Positions 60,736-64,000 of a stretch of 64,000 nt of DNA are shown one piece after another. The notes under the pieces are model-generated. The model saw only the letters and a list, made by a program, of their open reading frames with translations. It was not told the DNA's origin and ran no database searches. Both the position numbers and the translations under genes were made by a program. This stretch comes from Allobosea sp. Its GTDB lineage: Bacteria; Pseudomonadota; Alphaproteobacteria; Rhizobiales; Beijerinckiaceae. Within the stretch, counting starts at the first letter, position 1, and the number at the start of each line of letters is the position of its first letter. The stretch lies in contig JAAEQB010000102.1 in NCBI GenBank assembly GCA_024231975.1, forward strand, positions 34,936-98,935, read 5' to 3'.

Positions 60736-60866
60736 GGCAGGCACAGTAAGAGAGCATCGATGACAGAAAGAGGAAGGCGCGGTTGCCCTACGGCAGTGTC
60801 AACGTAGTTTCGCAATCGGGCCCTAGCGTCACAGGCGAATGACAATCGCCGATCGAAGGGCGTTGA

Positions 60867-61319
60867 ATGCTGGCGCGCGGTATCCATGTCGTCCTTCGCA
60901 GCGACACGCATGAAATCCGGCGCCTCGCCGATGCGATCGAGTATCTCGCCGACTCGCTGCAGCTGCCGCAGCCGATGATCTTCAAGCTCAACCTCGCGCT
61001 GGACGAGCTGATCACCAATGTCATCGCCTATGGCTATGCCGAGCAGAAGGACGGTGTGATCGACATCGAGATGCGCCGCCATGACGACCGCGTCGTGGTG
61101 AAGCTGATCGACAGCGCCGCCGCCTTCGACCCGTTCTCGATGACCGAGCCCGATACGGCCGCCGCGCTGGAAGACCGCAAGATCGGCGGCCTCGGCATCC
61201 ATTTCGTCCGCACGCTGATCGACGAGGTCGACTATCGCCGCGACGACGATCGCAACGTCATCACGCTGACGCTTCTCTTGCCGCCGGAGCCGGTGACGGC
61301 CAACGGCGCGCACCCCTGA
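60867..61319 (+). CDS. RsbW-like ATP-binding anti-sigma kinase
   Basis: 150 residues from ATG 60867 (AAGGG upstream). It is a GHKL-type ATPase: N-box 'LNLALDELITNVIAYGYAEQ', G1 'VKLIDSAAAFDP' and G2 'KIGGLGIHFVRTLID'. Such proteins phosphorylate a STAS partner and release or sequester a target. It lies 46 bases before a STAS gene, and an RsbU-like phosphatase is encoded at the other end of the T6SS cluster. No sigma factor gene is visible nearby. Confidence 0.9.
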   Translation: MLARGIHVVLRSDTHEIRRLADAIEYLADSLQLPQPMIFKLNLALDELITNVIAYGYAEQKDGVIDIEMRRHDDRVVVKLIDSAAAFDPFSMTEPDTAAALEDRKIGGLGIHFVRTLIDEVDYRRDDDRNVITLTLLLPPEPVTANGAHP

Positions 61320-61365
61320 ACCAGCAATTCCGGCCTCATCCGCCGCCACAGGAGAGCAACGGCTC

Positions 61366-61713
61366 ATGATGGAGTCGCAGACCATCGGCGAGATGCGCGT
61401 CCTGTCGCTCACGGGCCGGCTCGACAGCATCAATGCGGCCGAGACCGAGGCCGCGATCGTGGCCGAGATCCGGGACGGCGCCACGCGCCTCGTGCTCGAC
61501 TGCTCGGGCCTGACTTACGTCTCCAGCGCCGGCCTGCGCGTCTTCCTCGTCGTCGCCAAGCGCATGCGCGAGATCGCCGGAAAGGTTGTCCTTGCCGGCC
61601 TCACCCCCTCGGTGAAGGAGGTCTTCGCGATCAGCGGCTTCCTGCAGATTCTCACGGTCTGCGAGACCCGCGAAGACGCGATCGCCATGTGCGAGCAAGG
61701 GGGGTCTCGATAG
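61366..61713 (+). CDS. STAS-domain anti-sigma antagonist
   Basis: 115-residue single STAS domain. The phosphorylation site motif 'LTYVSSAGLRVFLVVAKRM' is intact, flanked by 'LSLTGRLDSINAAETEAAIV' and 'VVLAGLTPSVKEVFAISGFL'. ATG 61366 follows AGGAGAG. It is the presumed substrate of the adjacent RsbW-like kinase and of the RsbU-like phosphatase at 31754. Confidence 0.92.
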   Translation: MMESQTIGEMRVLSLTGRLDSINAAETEAAIVAEIRDGATRLVLDCSGLTYVSSAGLRVFLVVAKRMREIAGKVVLAGLTPSVKEVFAISGFLQILTVCETREDAIAMCEQGGSR

Positions 61714-62071
61714 CGGCCTGTGCGCGGTTCGGTGAACGGTCTGAACCGGCAGAAATAAGCCCGCCAGCGATCAACTTGCATCAATGCGTACCATTCGGCT
61801 GAGTGCGCTTCTCGACGAAACGCCCAACCGTTCCTTGACGATCGCTCTCAACGTTGACGGATTCGCATGGAAGCCAAGGCAACTTGCCCAGGCAGTCGAG
61901 CGTCGCAACAAGCAGTTTGCAAAGGTTGATAAGCTTCGCTTGGGCCTCAGCCCCACGACCTGTCTCATTCACGCGGCATGGTGCTTGCGGAAGCCGACGC
62001 GAGCGACGCCGAGATCACGTTGCAACTTGAGCATGCCAGGGATCGAGCCGCAAGGATCTATCGCCGGCCAG
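61714..62071. other. Gene-poor interval next to IS scar
   Basis: About 360 bases between the STAS gene and the IS remnants. Short openings occur on both strands but none has a ribosome-binding site or recognisable family. It may be the original chromosomal junction or further IS debris. Confidence 0.45.
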
Positions 62072-62391
62072 CGTCGCGAAGTAGCTCTCGCATATGGCGT
62101 TGTCGTAGGCATCGCCGACCGAGCCGGTCGAGGGCCTGACGCCGGCGTCCTTGCAGCGGTTGCCGAAAGCCAGCGAGCTATGTTGCGAGCTCTGATCGCT
62201 ATGGTGGATGATATTCTCCGCTTGCGGGCGGCGAGCGCCATAGCGAGCGGCTCGAGCACGACGCGGGTCTTCAGATCGGCCGAGAAGGCCGATCCGACGA
62301 TCCGGCGTGACCAGGCATCCATGACGACGGCCAGGAACAGGAAGCCGGCGAGCGTGGGCACGAAGGGGATATTGGCGACCCATAGCTCGTT
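62072..62391 (-). pseudogene. IS3-family orfB fragment inserted in an IS701-type gene
   Basis: Starts in frame with the IS701 remnant: 'PNELWVANIPFVPTLAGFLF', 'LAVVMDAWSRRIVGSAFSAD', then a frameshift into 'HHSDQSSQHSSLAFGNRCKD' and 'GSVGDAYDNAICESYFATLA'. The 5' part and both element ends are gone. Bases 62075-62220 align with 15182-15325 at all but about a dozen of ~142 positions by eye, in the same orientation. Confidence 0.78.
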
Positions 62392-62866
62392 CGGCTTGGT
62401 CCGATAGACACCGTGAGCCTCCGGCACGCCGACCCGCGTCAACCGTGCGGCATCGCTCGTCCAGCTCTCGGGCAGGAATAGCCGCAAGCCCACCATGACC
62501 GGAACTTCGCCAGAGGCTAGCGTCAGCGACACCAGCGTCTGGCAGTTGGCGTTCTTGCCCAATGCCGAAGCGTATTGCGGCGCGACGCCGACCGAGCGCT
62601 CGCCCTTTTTCGGCAGCGCCGTGTCGTCGACGATTAGCCACACCTCAGGGCCGTCGGCCATCCGGTCGGCCTCAGTCAGCAAGACCTTCTAAAGCGGCGC
62701 AGCGTTCCCAGATTCCGCTGGCGATGAAGTGATAAAGCTGATCGTAACCGGCGCCGATCAGCCCCGCCACATAGGCAGAGCACATCCGCGCCCGCACCTT
62801 GTGGCGCAGAGCAGCGAGAAAGGGCGCAATCCAGCCCGCAAGATCCGACTTCCAGCTCGCGTCCAT
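62392..62866 (-). pseudogene. IS701-family transposase 5' fragment (frameshifted)
   Basis: From ATG 62866 (GGAGG upstream) the frame reads 'MDASWKSDLAGWIAPFLAAL' and 'GAGYDQLYHFIASGIWERCA', then shifts frame near 62680 into 'VWLIVDDTALPKKGERSVGV', 'APQYASALGKNANCQTLVSL' and 'SWTSDAARLTRVGVPEA', the DDE core of IS701-type transposases, before switching to the IS3 fragment at about 62391. The gene is broken and non-functional. Confidence 0.78.
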
Positions 62867-63074
62867 GGCCGGCCCTCCAAAAGCCGACCACCCATGCATC
62901 ACGCAAACCACGCCGGGGAATCAAAAAACGTCGGCCGTCCCAAAACTACCAAAGCAGTGCTAGAAACGGGACGCATCGTCATCTGTGGCTCGCTGAAAGC
63001 TTTGGGCGCCGTTGTTGGATCTGTGCTGAAGAGAAAAGGTCTTGCTCGACCGCTGATGCGACCGAGGTGCTCTA

Positions 63075-63392
63075 TCACGCCAGGGCATCCAACGTGTCGA
63101 GAAGTCCGACCGTATATCGATCGAACACAAAAGCCAGGGTTGAGAGAACCAGGGCGGCAGGCGGAGGCATTGACCTCTGAGAATTGAATTCCGCAACCGC
63201 GCGCTCGATGATCGGAGCTTCAGGATCAGCCTTCCACATGGCAATAATAATTTCACCCAGTCGGCTTTGCGCATCAGCGCGGCGCTGTGGCGCGATTGGT
63301 ATCCCGCGATTGATTTCGATCCAAGCGGCGTCAAACGTCTCAGCGAGGCTCATCATATCCTTCGGATCGGCGGTAAGAGTTCGGAACGGCAT
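63075..63392 (-). CDS. Small conserved-looking hypothetical protein
   Basis: 105 residues from ATG 63392 with AGG a few bases upstream; an earlier opening at 63530 adds an unlikely N-terminus. Starts 'MPFRTLTADPKDMMSLAETF', continues 'DAAWIEINRGIPIAPQRRAD' and 'AQSRLGEIIIAMWKADPEAP'. Helical, soluble, no known function. Similar short proteins occur in rhizobial genomes, as far as I recall. It is isolated between IS scars. Confidence 0.55.
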   Translation of the reverse strand: MPFRTLTADPKDMMSLAETFDAAWIEINRGIPIAPQRRADAQSRLGEIIIAMWKADPEAPIIERAVAEFNSQRSMPPPAALVLSTLAFVFDRYTVGLLDTLDALA

Positions 63393-63669
63393 GAAATGAC
63401 CTATGTCAGTCTCCAATCTTCGTAACCTCCGCGAAGATAGGATGAATATTGCAAACTGATGACACGCTGCCGCAAGCGAGAACCGCGCGATGAAGGGAAG
63501 CATCTTCACTCGCCCGTCAGTTGCTGCCACGAAGGTTCATCGCCGCTCTACGAAGTTGCTCGTTGCCTAGTTTCGCGGTGATGCTCTCTCCATAGTCACT
63601 CCGAGTGCCACCCGGCCTGATGAAGGGCGCGGCTGTTTGTTCGGCCGATAGTGACTTACTGATTTAAAG
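63393..63669. other. Gene-poor interval
   Basis: About 280 bases with no supported gene, between the small hypothetical gene and an IS3 remnant. Nothing recognisable on either strand. Confidence 0.4.
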
Positions 63670-63795
63670 GGTGACTTTGCGCCAATTTCAGAAGGCCGCG
63701 ACTTCGACCGTGCGGATCCCCTCGGCAGCGGGCCAGCCTTGGACAACAACATGTCGACCTTTCGCAGTTTCGTGTCGATCTCTTCAGGCCTGTTA
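63670..63795 (-). pseudogene. IS3-family orfA remnant
   Basis: Minus-strand fragments 'RPEEIDTKLRKVDMLLSK' and, in another frame, 'AAEGIRTVEVAAF' then a stop and 'NWRK' reproduce the pattern of IS3 OrfA ('EEIxTKLRQVDVLxSxG...EAIRxIxVTxxTYxRWRK'). One frameshift and one in-frame stop show it is dead. Confidence 0.6.
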
Positions 63796-64000
63796 CTTCT
63801 TTCTACGTCATTGCAGCAGCCTCCAAGGCTCGAAACCGTCTGGATCTGCGTCGGAATAGTCGTGCTCCTGCGAGCGGGTCCCTGTCATCTTGTCGCCGGC
63901 ACCATAGCGCGCCCGTGGGCCGGCCGCCCGCGCCGCTTTGAAACAATTTGTAACGGACGCCCGCGGAAGGCCGCTGCTACCCCTGCGGCATCGAAACAGG
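63796..64000. other. Right edge of window
   Basis: No gene is supported in the last ~200 bases. The final 70 bases are GC-rich with a short AT patch (near 63944) and may be the leader of a gene that begins beyond the window. Confidence 0.35.

Noticed and set aside
60834..60850. GGCGA / TCGCC inverted repeat before the RsbW-like gene
   Set aside because: Only a 5-base stem; common by chance at this GC content.
61784..62407. 207-codon plus-strand open frame near the right IS scar
   Set aside because: Most of it is antisense to the IS3 remnant, and its first third has no recognisable features.

Overview
The window is GC-rich bacterial chromosomal DNA. Gene families, GTG/TTG starts and ATGA/GTGA gene junctions point to an alphaproteobacterium of the Hyphomicrobiales; a Bosea-like genus is my guess and cannot be proven from this sequence.

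Layout. (1) 1-8.2 kb: a divergently arranged urease locus. ureE-ureG-ureF run on the minus strand (ureF is cut by the window edge) and ureD-ureA-ureB-ureC, a urea transporter and a GntP-family permease run on the plus strand. (2) 8.3-11.9 kb: a short homoprotocatechuate (4-hydroxyphenylacetate) catabolic operon hpaF-hpaE-hpaD with a divergent MarR-type repressor hpaR. (3) 11.9-18.4 kb: an accessory stretch with an AT-rich orphan gene, a soluble PAS-PAS chemoreceptor, a membrane diguanylate cyclase and decayed IS3, IS66 and ISL3 fragments. (4) 18.4-28.3 kb, minus strand: a type VI secretion (T6SS) accessory operon encoding an OmpA-like anchor, a DUF2169-pentapeptide protein, a second pentapeptide protein, a DUF4150 PAAR-like tip, a spike-like OB/beta-repeat protein, a DUF3540 protein, a TPR-glycosyltransferase-fold protein and a transglutaminase-like protein. 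(5) 28.5-31.6 kb: a small redox operon (cytochrome c, polytopic membrane protein, MauG/CcpA-type di-haem peroxidase, cupredoxin). (6) 31.7-61.7 kb: an RsbU-like phosphatase, then the complete T6SS core (tssA,B,C,E,F,G,fha,J,K,L,M,tagF,pppA,ppkA,vgrG,hcp,clpV), a sigma54-dependent activator, a second Ser/Thr kinase, a MinD/ParA-like ATPase with a coiled-coil partner, and an RsbW-like kinase plus STAS protein. (7) 61.7-64 kb: more IS wreckage and one small unknown gene.

How it works together. All thirteen Tss core components are present. The FHA protein, TagF, PppA and PpkA form the usual threonine-phosphorylation switch. The hcp gene has a strong sigma54 (-24/-12) promoter preceded by two matching palindromes, and a VasH-like activator lies 3.5 kb downstream. 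An RsbU/RsbW/STAS partner switch is split across the two ends of the core cluster, and a MinD-like ATPase sits beside it. The minus-strand accessory operon supplies PAAR/spike parts and two enzyme-like proteins that are the best candidates for unrecognised cargo or cargo-modifying factors. Related IS3 fragments in the same orientation at 15.2 and 62.1 kb bracket the whole T6SS block, suggesting it may have been assembled or moved as an island.
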